27,788 nt of DNA. It comes from a virus. The stretch lies in IMG/VR virus record IMGVR_UViG_3300031705_000036, positions 1 through 27,788 of that record; one strand, given 5' to 3'. A program made the position numbers and the translations under genes. Shown here in pieces: positions 1 through 8,443 of this stretch; position 1 is the first letter of the stretch, and each line of letters starts with the position of its first letter. The notes beneath the pieces are model-generated. The model saw nothing but the letters and a program-made list of their open reading frames with translations. It had not been told where the DNA came from and ran no database searches.

Positions 1-3000
1 AAGGCTTTCTCGAGCGCCGTTAATAGCAAAAATTGGAACAATATATTGTACTCTGCCATTTACGATGTTTCTTTCAATGGGATATTTCTTGTAATCTCTG
101 TTTATGCGATCAATTAAAACATTTCTAGTTTTATCTGCTTTAGCTATTTTATCTTCATATATTTTGTCCGCTGTTTTATTGGTAGATATTTTGCCATCAG
201 CTTCTTCATATAAATATATTTGACTTATTCTAGCTTCATAATTCTTTTTTACTTCTACTAAAACTTTTTTACCATCAAATTCAAATTCTATATCAACTTT
301 TTGAGAGTCTTTATTTAATTCTATGTTTTTTAATCTTAAATTAGGATTATTTTCGCTAAGAAACGTAAGTGTATCTCTAACTTTTTCTTCAGCCCACGGC
401 CATTTTTGTTTCTGCGCAAATTTTCTAAATTTAATATAAGGCTCAAAATATTTTTTATAATATTCTTCATAAGCGTCTGGAGCCAAGTCCTCTTCTATTG
501 TGTAAAGCACTTTATTAATTGCTTTTTGAGTAGGTTTTACATTTAATAACATTCCATATTTTAAAACTTCTTCTGGAGCATTTTTAAATATTTTATTAAA
601 ATTATTTTTATCTTTTACGCTAAACAGTACTTTACTTCCTTTTCCAACTTCAATATTAGTAGCCTGTTGGGCAGTTAGATTTTTTTGCAATCTCACTTCT
701 TGATTAGTGGCAAACTTAGCAAGCATGGTTATTAGTCCTTTAGCTGTTTGAGCAGCTTTATCTCTAGGACTGGCCATTCTTCTGCCATCAACATTGCCAA
801 TAGCTTTAAGTATAGAACTATTATCTATGCCTTTATTTTTTATATATGCTATTAAACCTGATAATCTAGTTCCTCTGTCTTGTCTTGTATATAAGTTAGA
901 ATCTTTTAAAAGATTGGTGGGTACACCAGTTGCAGTTCCTATAAGGTTTTCACTCACAGGTGATCCCTCTGCAATTGCAGCTTCAGGCAATGCCTGCCTG
1001 ATTATATCAATATTTTCTTCAATAAAGTTTATTACTTTATCAAGTTCATCTCTTGTAAAATTAGCTTTGCCATCAAACTTTTTAGCAGGTATACCAATGG
1101 CTTTTGCAAATACTTCGATGGCCGCGTTTGGTAATTTTTTAAAATTAAGTTGTTCTTCGGTAAGATTTAAATTAGCAACAGCATCTTTAAGCTCTTGCTT
1201 ACCTTCATTATTAAGAATATCTCTAACTAGCTTTCTGCCTTGCGCGGGAGCAGCAGGAGCGGATTCAACTTCGGTTTCTGCGGCAGCTTCAAATCCATCC
1301 TCGCGATCTTCTATTCTGCTTTCGCTTTTAGTTTTTTCACTTTCTTGAAATAATTCTTTTTTAGAACCTAATTTTGCAAATTGTACATCAGCAAAAACTC
1401 TTTCCCCAAATGCTTCAATACCCACCGCTGTGCCATCTGCTCGCTTTGCTTCAGGATTAAATTTTAATATTCTATTTGTTAAATTTTCAATTGTTTTTTC
1501 TGTTTCTGCTTTTGAAGTTGATATAGATCGAATGTAATTATTAATAACCCCACCTTGGTTATTTATAGCATTATATAGCTTTGGAAAAGCTCTGGGGTCA
1601 CTTTTAAAAGTTTCAAATTCTGCTTTTGTAGTAATATTTTGTGGAACAAGTTTATTAATATCTTCTAATACACTTGCTTTTTTAACAGAAAAGGTTGCTT
1701 CATTTGTTGTTAATTCAGTAGGTATAACAGCTTTTACATCTTCAGATAGTTTACCTTCTTTAATATTACGTGAATATTCCCGCATAAAATTATATACATC
1801 TTTACCCGTATTAAATTTTATTTTTTTAAATCCAAATTTTCTAAGTAATGGAGTTATATAATCACCTAATTTAGTAAATATATTATCATTATATGTAATT
1901 TGTTCTTCTAAAATCATGTCTCCAAATTGAGTTATAAACTCATCTGGATTTGCCTCCATGTATTTATCTGTATAAATGTCAATGCTTGCAATTCTTGCGT
2001 CCACTGCTGCAGCATTATCTTTACCTATTACTTTTTTAAATTCATCTACTAGTTGTTGAGGGTTAGCTTTTAATGCCTCTTGTAATATAGGATGTAGTAG
2101 CTCATGAGAAGGTTCTGTAATTGTTTTAAATTTCCCGGCAATTTCTTTATTTATATAAAGTTTACCGCCTTCAAAAAACCCACCTGAAGCACTATATTTT
2201 TTATTTTTTACATCTTTTATTTTATATTTATTTTCAAGCTCTTTTGCATTTTCTACAACTATAATCTTTGATGAGTCAATGGCTTCCACTATAGTTTGGG
2301 CAGCTCTATCAACTCTTAAATCACCAAGTTCTTTATCAATTGCATCAACTCTTTCTTGTTCAGGTTTTGTTAAAGCTGTATCACTTACTTTTTTAATTTG
2401 GTTTTCAAGTTTATTTTTTTCTTTTAATAATTCAACAGATTTAGTTTCTTGTTCTGTATTAAAATTTAAATCTTTTACTTGGTTAACTGCACCTTGTGTT
2501 GCTCTAAAGTTATTTTTAATTGTATCTCCTTCTTCTTTTGTAAGCTTACCTGATTTTACTTTTTCATTTACTTCTCTATCTACTATTTTTGTTGACTTAC
2601 TTTTTTTGCTTATATCAATAGCTGTTGTGCTATTGCTGTTTTTGTCAGAATAAACGTCTGATATACTTTTGTAATCGGAGTCTCTTACTGTTTTACCTAT
2701 TTCCGATGTTTGAATAGCCGTTTGTAAATTTAAAGCGGCGGAGCCTAAACTTAATGGAGCACTACCTAATCCAGCAAATGCTTCAAATCCAATTTCTTTT
2801 GCGTCCATTTCTTGGCCTGCAACTGCTCTACCAGCAACTTCTCCTAATCCACCACCAACAATTTCAGTTGCACCACCAGCCAATAAACCAACTTTACCTG
2901 CTAATCGCCCAGCTACCCCTTTTGCAATACCTAATGTTGCAAGTTCTACACCCGCAATTACTGCACCTCGCATTCCAGCTTTACGGCGCAAGTCAGACAT

Positions 3001-4017
3001 TTTTTCAGGATCATTTAATACAGCTCTTATTTTGTCTTTAACTTTAGGGTCATTTATGTCACCGCCAATTTCTTCCATTAGCAGCTCGTTGAATGTTAAA
3101 CCAGCTTCCATCATAGCCATTGAACCTGTAGTTATACCTACAACAGTTCCTAATGGCCCAGCAAGAGACCCAGCTAAAGCCCCTGCGGTTGCGGCCATTG
3201 CGACTTCCTCTGAGTTTTTAATTGAACTTAATTGGGAAGCTACGGAGCTAGTGAGCATGGTTGTTAACAGGCTTGGATTATATGCAGCTCCTTTTAAAAA
3301 TCCCCACATTCCTCCACCAGCTTCTTCAAATATTTTATCAAACTCCCGCATTTCAGCAGATTGAATAGTTTTTTGAGCTACTTCTTTTTGTCCATTTACA
3401 AAAGCATCAAGCTCTTCTTCATTTGCAGGATCACCAAAAAACCCGGCTAATTCAATTCCTCTGTCTGTTTGTTCACCTTGGAGCATACCATTGTTCCAGG
3501 CATTGCCTATGTCGCCTACAAAATCTACTATATTTTCATAAATATATTGCGGAGCAGATTCGTATTTTATTTCTTCATCTTCTTCTTTTTTTGTAGAATT
3601 TAATTTGTTATCAATTGCTTGTATAGAAGTCTGTTTTTTGTTTTCTTTAACTAATTGTGCATTTACTCTTTTTTCTTTTTCTTTGTCTACTCTAATTTGA
3701 ATTTCAAGATTACTTAAACCTTGTGCACTTAATTCATCAACAAGATTTTTTAGCTCTTGTATTGATTGATTTTTTGTATTATCTGCAAACAATTCCGAAG
3801 AACCATTTTCCAAATTGGAATCCATATTGGTTGCTACATTTTCCTCCACAATTGCAACCTCTTCTGGTTGTGAAGGTAATGTCTTTCCCAAATTATTTTC
3901 AGTATTAAAATCTTGTTTTTTTATATCTACTTGAGATTGTATTTCTTTTTTACTTAAACCTTCAGATTCTAATTTATCAATAAGATCTACTAATTGCTGC
4001 CTTTGATCTTCGTTCAT
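1..4017 (-). CDS. Giant internal virion (gp16-like ejection/cargo) protein with HELLH metallopeptidase motif, 3' end truncated by window
   Basis: One uninterrupted frame of 1339 codons runs from ATG at 4017 to the window edge, so the C-terminus is missing. Seen in order: two copies of a helical motif (residues 7-33 and 87-113); Gly/Ala-rich hydrophobic stretches at about 274-305 and 345-410, which look able to interact with membrane; Lys/Glu-rich probable coiled coil at about 430-590; HELLH at 638-642, with E693 in a DEF context as possible third zinc ligand; an acidic Ala/Pro linker at about 895-926; and near the end D1242 followed by E1255-V-K1257, reminiscent of a PD-(D/E)xK nuclease core. 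It is the third and largest of three consecutive genes placed like T7 gp14-gp15-gp16 or the crAss cargo proteins. I infer a protein packaged in the head and ejected with DNA. Peptidase and nuclease activities are motif-level guesses. The leader is A/T-only, without Shine-Dalgarno. Confidence 0.8.
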   Translation of the reverse strand, partial: MNEDQRQQLVDLIDKLESEGLSKKEIQSQVDIKKQDFNTENNLGKTLPSQPEEVAIVEENVATNMDSNLENGSSELFADNTKNQSIQELKNLVDELSAQGLSNLEIQIRVDKEKEKRVNAQLVKENKKQTSIQAIDNKLNSTKKEEDEEIKYESAPQYIYENIVDFVGDIGNAWNNGMLQGEQTDRGIELAGFFGDPANEEELDAFVNGQKEVAQKTIQSAEMREFDKIFEEAGGGMWGFLKGAAYNPSLLTTMLTSSVASQLSSIKNSEEVAMAATAGALAGSLAGPLGTVVGITTGSMAMMEAGLTFNELLMEEIGGDINDPKVKDKIRAVLNDPEKMSDLRRKAGMRGAVIAGVELATLGIAKGVAGRLAGKVGLLAGGATEIVGGGLGEVAGRAVAGQEMDAKEIGFEAFAGLGSAPLSLGSAALNLQTAIQTSEIGKTVRDSDYKSISDVYSDKNSNSTTAIDISKKSKSTKIVDREVNEKVKSGKLTKEEGDTIKNNFRATQGAVNQVKDLNFNTEQETKSVELLKEKNKLENQIKKVSDTALTKPEQERVDAIDKELGDLRVDRAAQTIVEAIDSSKIIVVENAKELENKYKIKDVKNKKYSASGGFFEGGKLYINKEIAGKFKTITEPSHELLHPILQEALKANPQQLVDEFKKVIGKDNAAAVDARIASIDIYTDKYMEANPDEFITQFGDMILEEQITYNDNIFTKLGDYITPLLRKFGFKKIKFNTGKDVYNFMREYSRNIKEGKLSEDVKAVIPTELTTNEATFSVKKASVLEDINKLVPQNITTKAEFETFKSDPRAFPKLYNAINNQGGVINNYIRSISTSKAETEKTIENLTNRILKFNPEAKRADGTAVGIEAFGERVFADVQFAKLGSKKELFQESEKTKSESRIEDREDGFEAAAETEVESAPAAPAQGRKLVRDILNNEGKQELKDAVANLNLTEEQLNFKKLPNAAIEVFAKAIGIPAKKFDGKANFTRDELDKVINFIEENIDIIRQALPEAAIAEGSPVSENLIGTATGVPTNLLKDSNLYTRQDRGTRLSGLIAYIKNKGIDNSSILKAIGNVDGRRMASPRDKAAQTAKGLITMLAKFATNQEVRLQKNLTAQQATNIEVGKGSKVLFSVKDKNNFNKIFKNAPEEVLKYGMLLNVKPTQKAINKVLYTIEEDLAPDAYEEYYKKYFEPYIKFRKFAQKQKWPWAEEKVRDTLTFLSENNPNLRLKNIELNKDSQKVDIEFEFDGKKVLVEVKKNYEARISQIYLYEEADGKISTNKTADKIYEDKIAKADKTRNVLIDRINRDYKKYPIERNIVNGRVQYIVPIFAINGARESL
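3679..3759 (-). repeat. N-terminal coding repeat B of the giant protein
   Basis: Second copy (QELKNLVDELSAQGLSNLEI and on, residues 87-113). The two helical copies are joined by a ~50-residue acidic, Asn-rich linker. They may be short docking helices binding the same partner twice. Confidence 0.75.
3919..3999 (-). repeat. N-terminal coding repeat A of the giant protein
   Basis: Residues 7-33 (QQLVDLIDKLESEGLSKKEI and on) match residues 87-113 in length, hydrophobic spacing and the core GLS-x-x-EIQ-x-x-VD. Part of the match persists at DNA level: acttaaacc at 3952-3960 here equals acttaaacc at 3712-3720. Period 240 nt (80 residues). Confidence 0.75.
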
Positions 4018-4028
4018 TATTAAATAAT

Positions 4029-5600
4029 TTATATATTAATTCCATTATAGGCTTCAGTATTTCCTATATTTGTTTTTTTATTTTCTTCATCTAGTTTTTT
4101 TGATTTTTCTTTATCATAATACCCTGTAAAGTCTTTAGCATCTCTTTCACTTATACCTTTAGCTTCTTGTATTTTTCTTAAAAATACTCTAATTTCTTCT
4201 CCTGGCTGAATAGTTATAGAAGAATATTTTGACCCTTTTTGTGGACTTACTTGAATATCTTGTATATTACCTTCATCATCTTTTACAATTTTTTCTATTT
4301 TAAATCCAAGTTTATTAATATTTGTTGTAAAGTTATCGCTTAACTCTCCATCATCACCTATTGCTTTTAAAGCGCCTCTAAATTGACCCACTTTAGTTTG
4401 ATCAAATCCATCAAAATTTTTTGCGGTCTCTAATAAATCCTCTTGTATTACTGTTCTTTTTTGAGCGTAATCTTTATCTGTTTTTGAAACTTTTGGAAGT
4501 GCTTTTCTAGTAAAGGTTGCAACGTTTCTTTCTCTTTGTACGTAATTATTAAGACCATAATCTATGTATGCATCTGTAAATAATTTTTTAGTTTTATCAT
4601 CCCATACAAAATTATCTGTTGGCAACGGCGTAAAAGGTATTTCTTTATCTGTTCTAGGGTCTCTTCTTCCGGGACCAATAACATTATTATACAATGCGGT
4701 AGCTTCTTCTATACTTGTTCCAGAAAGAGCATCTGCATTAGCCCTTAGCATTGTGCCGTTTTTTGCTAAAACTTTATCTACATCAATTTTATAATATTGT
4801 TCAGTTCTACCATTCCCAAGATCTTTAAAAAAAAGCTTAGGTCTTTCCCCATCACCCGATTGAAAATAATAATCATCTACTTCCTGGGTTTCATTATTTA
4901 TTAAATTAGCTCTTACATTTTCATATTGCTGCGTTTCATCAGGAACAACATTAATAGGTGAGCCACCTTTTTGTATCATTAAATCTAAATTAGCACAAGA
5001 CTCAGACCATAATAATTTTCCGTCGCCATTATAAACTTCCCATCGTTGGCTTGGTGGGTTAGATTCTAAATCTGTAACTAATTTTTTTGTTCCTTTAGCA
5101 TTACCATTTAAAACTTCCATAGCTTCTAAAGTATCTACGTTATTACCAGCAGTATCAATACCAGCCATTTTGCCTATATTTACTTTAGCTTCTTTAGCTA
5201 TTCCAGCTATTAATGCAATATCAGATATGCTTCCTTTAGATGTATTTACCATTGCATCTAAGTCAGAAACTCTTTTTTTATCTTCAGGAGTTCCGTCCCC
5301 ATTAACTATTCTTCTTTGTAGCTCTGCATATTCGGTTTTAGCTTCTCTCCATGTATCGTCCCAGTTAACTGATGGATTTGCAAATTCCTCTTGAGATTGA
5401 CCCGCGGTAAAAGCACCCACCCGCTCATCAATTTTATCGTACATTTTTTTAATCTCTTTTTTATTTTCAATTGCTGCATCAATATATCCTGTAGTTGCGC
5501 CTACAATATCATCTTGTAACTTCTGATTTATTTTTTGATCAGATAAAATTATCTCACGGTTACCATATGTTAACCTGGATCCCGCTGCTGGTCCTGCCAT
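4029..5600 (-). CDS. Internal virion protein, gp15-like position (523 aa)
   Basis: This 523-aa soluble, charged protein has no signal peptide or membrane segment. The N-terminal third (about 20-150) is helical and Lys/Glu-rich, followed by a mixed region with Gly/Asn-rich turns and a Lys-rich C-terminal tail (about 490-523). I recognise no catalytic motif. Its size and position, directly after a small membrane-associated internal protein and 11 nt before a giant multidomain protein, match the middle member of the T7-type ejection triad (gp14, gp15, gp16) and the cargo proteins of crAss-like phages. The role as an ejected internal or conduit protein is inferred from that order only. The start at 5600 follows TATAATT with no Shine-Dalgarno. 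Confidence 0.7.
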   Translation of the reverse strand: MAGPAAGSRLTYGNREIILSDQKINQKLQDDIVGATTGYIDAAIENKKEIKKMYDKIDERVGAFTAGQSQEEFANPSVNWDDTWREAKTEYAELQRRIVNGDGTPEDKKRVSDLDAMVNTSKGSISDIALIAGIAKEAKVNIGKMAGIDTAGNNVDTLEAMEVLNGNAKGTKKLVTDLESNPPSQRWEVYNGDGKLLWSESCANLDLMIQKGGSPINVVPDETQQYENVRANLINNETQEVDDYYFQSGDGERPKLFFKDLGNGRTEQYYKIDVDKVLAKNGTMLRANADALSGTSIEEATALYNNVIGPGRRDPRTDKEIPFTPLPTDNFVWDDKTKKLFTDAYIDYGLNNYVQRERNVATFTRKALPKVSKTDKDYAQKRTVIQEDLLETAKNFDGFDQTKVGQFRGALKAIGDDGELSDNFTTNINKLGFKIEKIVKDDEGNIQDIQVSPQKGSKYSSITIQPGEEIRVFLRKIQEAKGISERDAKDFTGYYDKEKSKKLDEENKKTNIGNTEAYNGINI

Positions 5601-5625
5601 AATTATATACTTTTAAATTTATTTT

Positions 5626-5730
5626 TTATCTTCTTTTTAATCCTGAAAAATCTCCTACAGGAACATTAAATGTACCTCGAGTTGGAGTAATTGAACTAAC
5701 TGTTTTAACGCCACCAGCTGGGCGGTTTAC
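5626..5730 (-). CDS. Candidate -1 frame extension of the gp14-like protein (34 codons)
   Basis: After slippage on GGGAAAG, reading from GTA at 5730 gives 34 residues and then TAA at 5626-5628. The product would be the 252-aa chain plus VNRPAGGVKTVSS and a further 21 residues, ending in SGLKRR, 286 aa in total. The stretch has no ATG/GTG/TTG start in this frame, and the -1 frame is closed by TAA at 5749-5751, only 18 nt upstream of the heptamer. It therefore cannot easily be an independent gene. Composition (Val, Gly, Pro, Thr, basic C-terminus) looks like protein, not random AT-rich spacer. It fills most of the otherwise unexplained 126-nt gap before the next gene. Alternative: a sequencing indel or a recent frameshift mutation. 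Confidence 0.6.
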   Translation of the reverse strand, partial: VNRPAGGVKTVSSITPTRGTFNVPVGDFSGLKRR

Positions 5731-5736
5731 TTTCCC
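5709..5736 (-). promoter_or_regulatory. Putative programmed -1 ribosomal frameshift site: GGGAAAG slippery heptamer plus hairpin
   Basis: On the coding strand the zero-frame codons are TTG GGA AAG TAA, so G-GGA-AAG (5736 to 5730) fits X-XXY-YYZ. This is the same heptamer used by the lambda G/GT tail genes. Five bases later (5725-5729 is the spacer) CGCCC (5724-5720) can pair with GG(U)GGCG (5715-5709), with one bulged U and a short loop. This is a GC-rich hairpin in an AT-rich genome at the usual spacing for a stimulator. The stop codon is immediately 3' of the heptamer, which often favours slippage. Seen directly: heptamer, register, hairpin and open -1 frame. Efficiency is unknown. Confidence 0.62.
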
Positions 5737-6485
5737 AATTTTGCTACTTTAGCATCTAATCCTCCTTGCATCATTGAACCACCTATTTTTGCTACTCCTC
5801 CAATAGCACCTGTAATAGCAGCTGTTCTATCTTGGTTTGCTTGGCGTTCTCTATTTGCAGCTCCTTGCATTTGATCAAAAGTTCTATCAATACCATCTTG
5901 CTGGCGTCTTTCCTTGCTACTAAATTTAAATTGCTCTCCTTCTGCCATTATACCTTGGACCCTAGATCCCTCAGCAACTGTAGCCCCTTGGACTCTTTGC
6001 GATTCTGCTAATCTTTGATTTTGTAAGTTTTCATTGCCCGCGGCTTTCATTTTTTCATTTGCAGCCTCTTGTTGCTCTATACTAGCAGAAATACCTTTTT
6101 TACTTGCTAAAGCGGCTTGGGCCAAAGCTGTTGCCCCTCCTGCGCTCGCACCACTTGCTTGCAGTGTATCTAATGTATTAGCCAATGCTATATCTGCTTC
6201 CTCAGCTTGCATTCTTGCTCCTTGAGTAGCAACTCCTAGATTATTATATGAATTAGTTAGCTCTCCACCCATGTCTTGTATAATATCACTTTGATTTGAT
6301 ATAGAAGATGCATAGGGGTTTATAACTGCTTGTCTAGAACTTTCTAAGCTATCTAATTTTTTAGCTAACCTGGCCTTTTCTCGTGCTGCTTCTCTAGCAC
6401 GCCCTTTAGCTTTACTAGCCCCAAAAATACCACTTATTATGGATGAGCCTGCGCCAATAATTGCACCTCCAACTATAAAACTCAT
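5727..6485 (-). CDS. Internal virion protein, gp14-like (252 aa, zero-frame product)
   Basis: A Gly/Ile-rich hydrophobic segment at residues 4-24 is followed by a basic Ala/Arg/Lys helix, a long Ala/Gln/Glu-rich helical region (about 45-215) and a second Gly-rich hydrophobic patch (about 222-243). The stretch near 115-170 (GGATALAQAAL, then SIEQQEA and an AESQ repeat) is typical of small internal or ejection proteins of podoviruses. It probably sits inside the virion at the portal end and inserts into the host envelope during DNA entry. It starts 4 nt after the cupin-like gene. The UAA stop at 5727-5729 directly abuts a GGGAAAG heptamer, and the -1 frame then stays open for 34 codons (separate entries). 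The family role is by resemblance and position; no biochemical signature was seen. Confidence 0.78.
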   Translation of the reverse strand: MSFIVGGAIIGAGSSIISGIFGASKAKGRAREAAREKARLAKKLDSLESSRQAVINPYASSISNQSDIIQDMGGELTNSYNNLGVATQGARMQAEEADIALANTLDTLQASGASAGGATALAQAALASKKGISASIEQQEAANEKMKAAGNENLQNQRLAESQRVQGATVAEGSRVQGIMAEGEQFKFSSKERRQQDGIDRTFDQMQGAANRERQANQDRTAAITGAIGGVAKIGGSMMQGGLDAKVAKLGK

Positions 6486-6488
6486 AAT

Positions 6489-6893
6489 TTATTTTTTTTG
6501 TTGTTCATATTCTTCTTTATTTAAAGATACTATTCTTTTTTCTAATTCTTCAATGTTTGTTGTATTATCTGGATTTTTATGAATATTAATAAAAATTGAG
6601 TCTTCATGCGCATATATAAATCTTTGAGTACCTGGTGTAGAAACAGTATAGCAAGGAGCTATATGCTCTACAACTTCATTATTGCTTTTTATAGAAACTC
6701 TACCAGTCATTAAAAACCATATATGTTTGTGATTATGAAAAGCACCCATAACAAATTGATCTTTAGACATATTCATTTGTCTTAAATAAATTTGATCCGC
6801 AAAATCATGCGTAATAGGAATTTCGTCACACTTAATTATATTTCCATTATCGTATAATATAGAAATATCGTCAGATATTTTTGTTATTTCCAT
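6489..6893 (-). CDS. Cupin-like protein (134 aa)
   Basis: This small, mostly beta protein carries a His cluster HNHKH at residues 53-57 followed by IWFLMTGRV, which resembles the first cupin motif. A later APCYTVSTPGTQ segment (about 79-90) resembles the second. The canonical Glu of motif 1 and His of motif 2 are not where expected, so metal binding is uncertain. The C-terminal 25 residues are charged and helical. It lies between the propeller-like tail protein (10 nt) and the gp14-like internal protein (3 nt), so it is co-transcribed with virion genes. Possible roles are a small tail component or a sugar/metabolite-modifying enzyme; the sequence does not decide between them. Confidence 0.6.
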   Translation of the reverse strand: MEITKISDDISILYDNGNIIKCDEIPITHDFADQIYLRQMNMSKDQFVMGAFHNHKHIWFLMTGRVSIKSNNEVVEHIAPCYTVSTPGTQRFIYAHEDSIFINIHKNPDNTTNIEELEKRIVSLNKEEYEQQKK

Positions 6894-6903
6894 TTAATTG
6901 TAT

Positions 6904-8406
6904 TTAATAAGAAGACTCTACATACTCTGAAGATACAGCAAACAATTCTTTTACGCCTCCTATATTGGTAACGTCATCGGTAGACATAGTTACCGTAGCA
7001 AAATAGCCTTTTATGCCTGTCATACTACTACCAAAAATAATTTCACCTGGTGCTACAGTACTATTGTTTGGAATAGCTGCTTTGTATTTGTTTTCTATAC
7101 GAGCAAAGCCCGCGTTATTTATAGGAGGAATTAAATTAGTTGGATATTGATTCCCATAATTGTCATAAGATCCTTCATTATAACTCCATATTGCAGGAGT
7201 GTTTGTTAATACAGGATTTGTAATTGTAGCATTTCCACCGTCTTGTGTATATAATGTATTAAAATCTACTACTGTATTTGCTAAATTAGGTCCACCAGCT
7301 CCGGTTAAATCAGAAACAATGCTGTCTACTTGCCACCCGTTATCACCTTCGTAATTAATAGTTTTAAAGTTTTTTTGCAAAGATACACTAGGATTAAATA
7401 TAAATTGAATAATAGATTTATTATTTACACCATAAAACTGTGCTCTAGGCACTATTGAAGAATTGTGTATATACATTTTACCTAAATTAAATGTATAATA
7501 AAAGTTTTTAAGGCTAGTGCCAAAATAAGGTTTATAAGTATAAAAACTTGTCCAACCAGTTACTGCTTCATCAAAAGATAATGTTTTAAATGTTGCAGCA
7601 GGATTAGATTCATTTTGTTGTAAAGAAACTATATATTGTTTTGTGTATATATCAAAAGCGCCATATGCTTTTCCTATACCAAAGGATGAGCTATCTAAAA
7701 CGCCGAACTGATCTCTAAAAAAATCAATCATACCATAATTAGATATTTCTGTTAACCCATTATTAGCAAGTCTTAATACAGCATTTCTATCTTTATCAGT
7801 AAAATATATTCTTGTACCATAAACAGCAAAGCTTTCTGGATTTCTACTTATTCCAAAATTGCCTGCGTAAGATTGATTTTGGCCAATAACTATTTTACCA
7901 GAAGTAGTTATAGCACCGCCTTCGGCTGAAAATATTGCATCTTTATCTATTAAAGATTGACTTACTTTATTTTCTTGAAATATTATTAAATTATTATCTT
8001 GAGCATATAACTTTTGAATAGAACCATTTGCAGGATCTAAAGCTTTGGTTATATCTTCGCCTACAGAAAACACATTAGTATTATTTATACCAGTAGTAGA
8101 ATTAAATATACCAGAATATATCATAGCATTAATTCTTACAGAAGCATTAGGTTCTTCTTCAACTAAATAAGCCCTAGCGCCATAGCCTACGCTTGCATTA
8201 TTATATCCTCCTCTAATTCTAGATTCTTCTACATACCAATTTTTAGGATACAATCCATTTGCATTAACAACAGCACCACTGTTTGTGGCGGCCACAGGCA
8301 TAGTGTTATCACCATTAGATCCATTCCAAACAGGATTATTACTAGCGTCTACCGTTTTTCGAAGCACAAAGCTGTTAAAGTATTTTACTTCTATTATTGC
8401 AGCCAT
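6904..8406 (-). CDS. Tail nozzle/hub beta-propeller-like protein, second part (500 aa)
   Basis: This 500-aa beta-rich protein has a series of blade-like units, for example LYAQDNNLIIFQENKV (133-148), YGTRIYFTDKD (196-206), GAFDIYTKQYIVSL (249-262) and FDEAVTGWTSFYTYKP (278-293). The GWTSFY-type and 'IYSGIFNSTTGIN' segments are familiar to me from large tail stabilisation/nozzle proteins of podoviruses related to T7 gp12 and P22 gp10, and from crAss-like muzzle proteins. It begins 37 nt after the 1532-aa nozzle protein, and looks like the part that completes a propeller in relatives where this is one polypeptide. Expected location is the distal tail. No enzymatic motif was seen. Confidence 0.65.
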   Translation of the reverse strand: MAAIIEVKYFNSFVLRKTVDASNNPVWNGSNGDNTMPVAATNSGAVVNANGLYPKNWYVEESRIRGGYNNASVGYGARAYLVEEEPNASVRINAMIYSGIFNSTTGINNTNVFSVGEDITKALDPANGSIQKLYAQDNNLIIFQENKVSQSLIDKDAIFSAEGGAITTSGKIVIGQNQSYAGNFGISRNPESFAVYGTRIYFTDKDRNAVLRLANNGLTEISNYGMIDFFRDQFGVLDSSSFGIGKAYGAFDIYTKQYIVSLQQNESNPAATFKTLSFDEAVTGWTSFYTYKPYFGTSLKNFYYTFNLGKMYIHNSSIVPRAQFYGVNNKSIIQFIFNPSVSLQKNFKTINYEGDNGWQVDSIVSDLTGAGGPNLANTVVDFNTLYTQDGGNATITNPVLTNTPAIWSYNEGSYDNYGNQYPTNLIPPINNAGFARIENKYKAAIPNNSTVAPGEIIFGSSMTGIKGYFATVTMSTDDVTNIGGVKELFAVSSEYVESSY

Positions 8407-8443
8407 ACATTGTTATTATTACTTATTTTTATTTTAAATTACT

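Noticed and set aside
794-1348. 184-aa open frame on the plus strand
   Set aside because: It lies entirely antisense to the giant internal protein, has Ser/Leu-rich composition typical of antisense reading, and has no leader or neighbours on that strand. The same applies to all plus-strand frames in the window.
5601-5726. Separate small gene between the gp14-like and gp15-like genes
   Set aside because: The open frame there has no plausible start codon and joins exactly to the slippery heptamer, so a frameshift extension explains it better.
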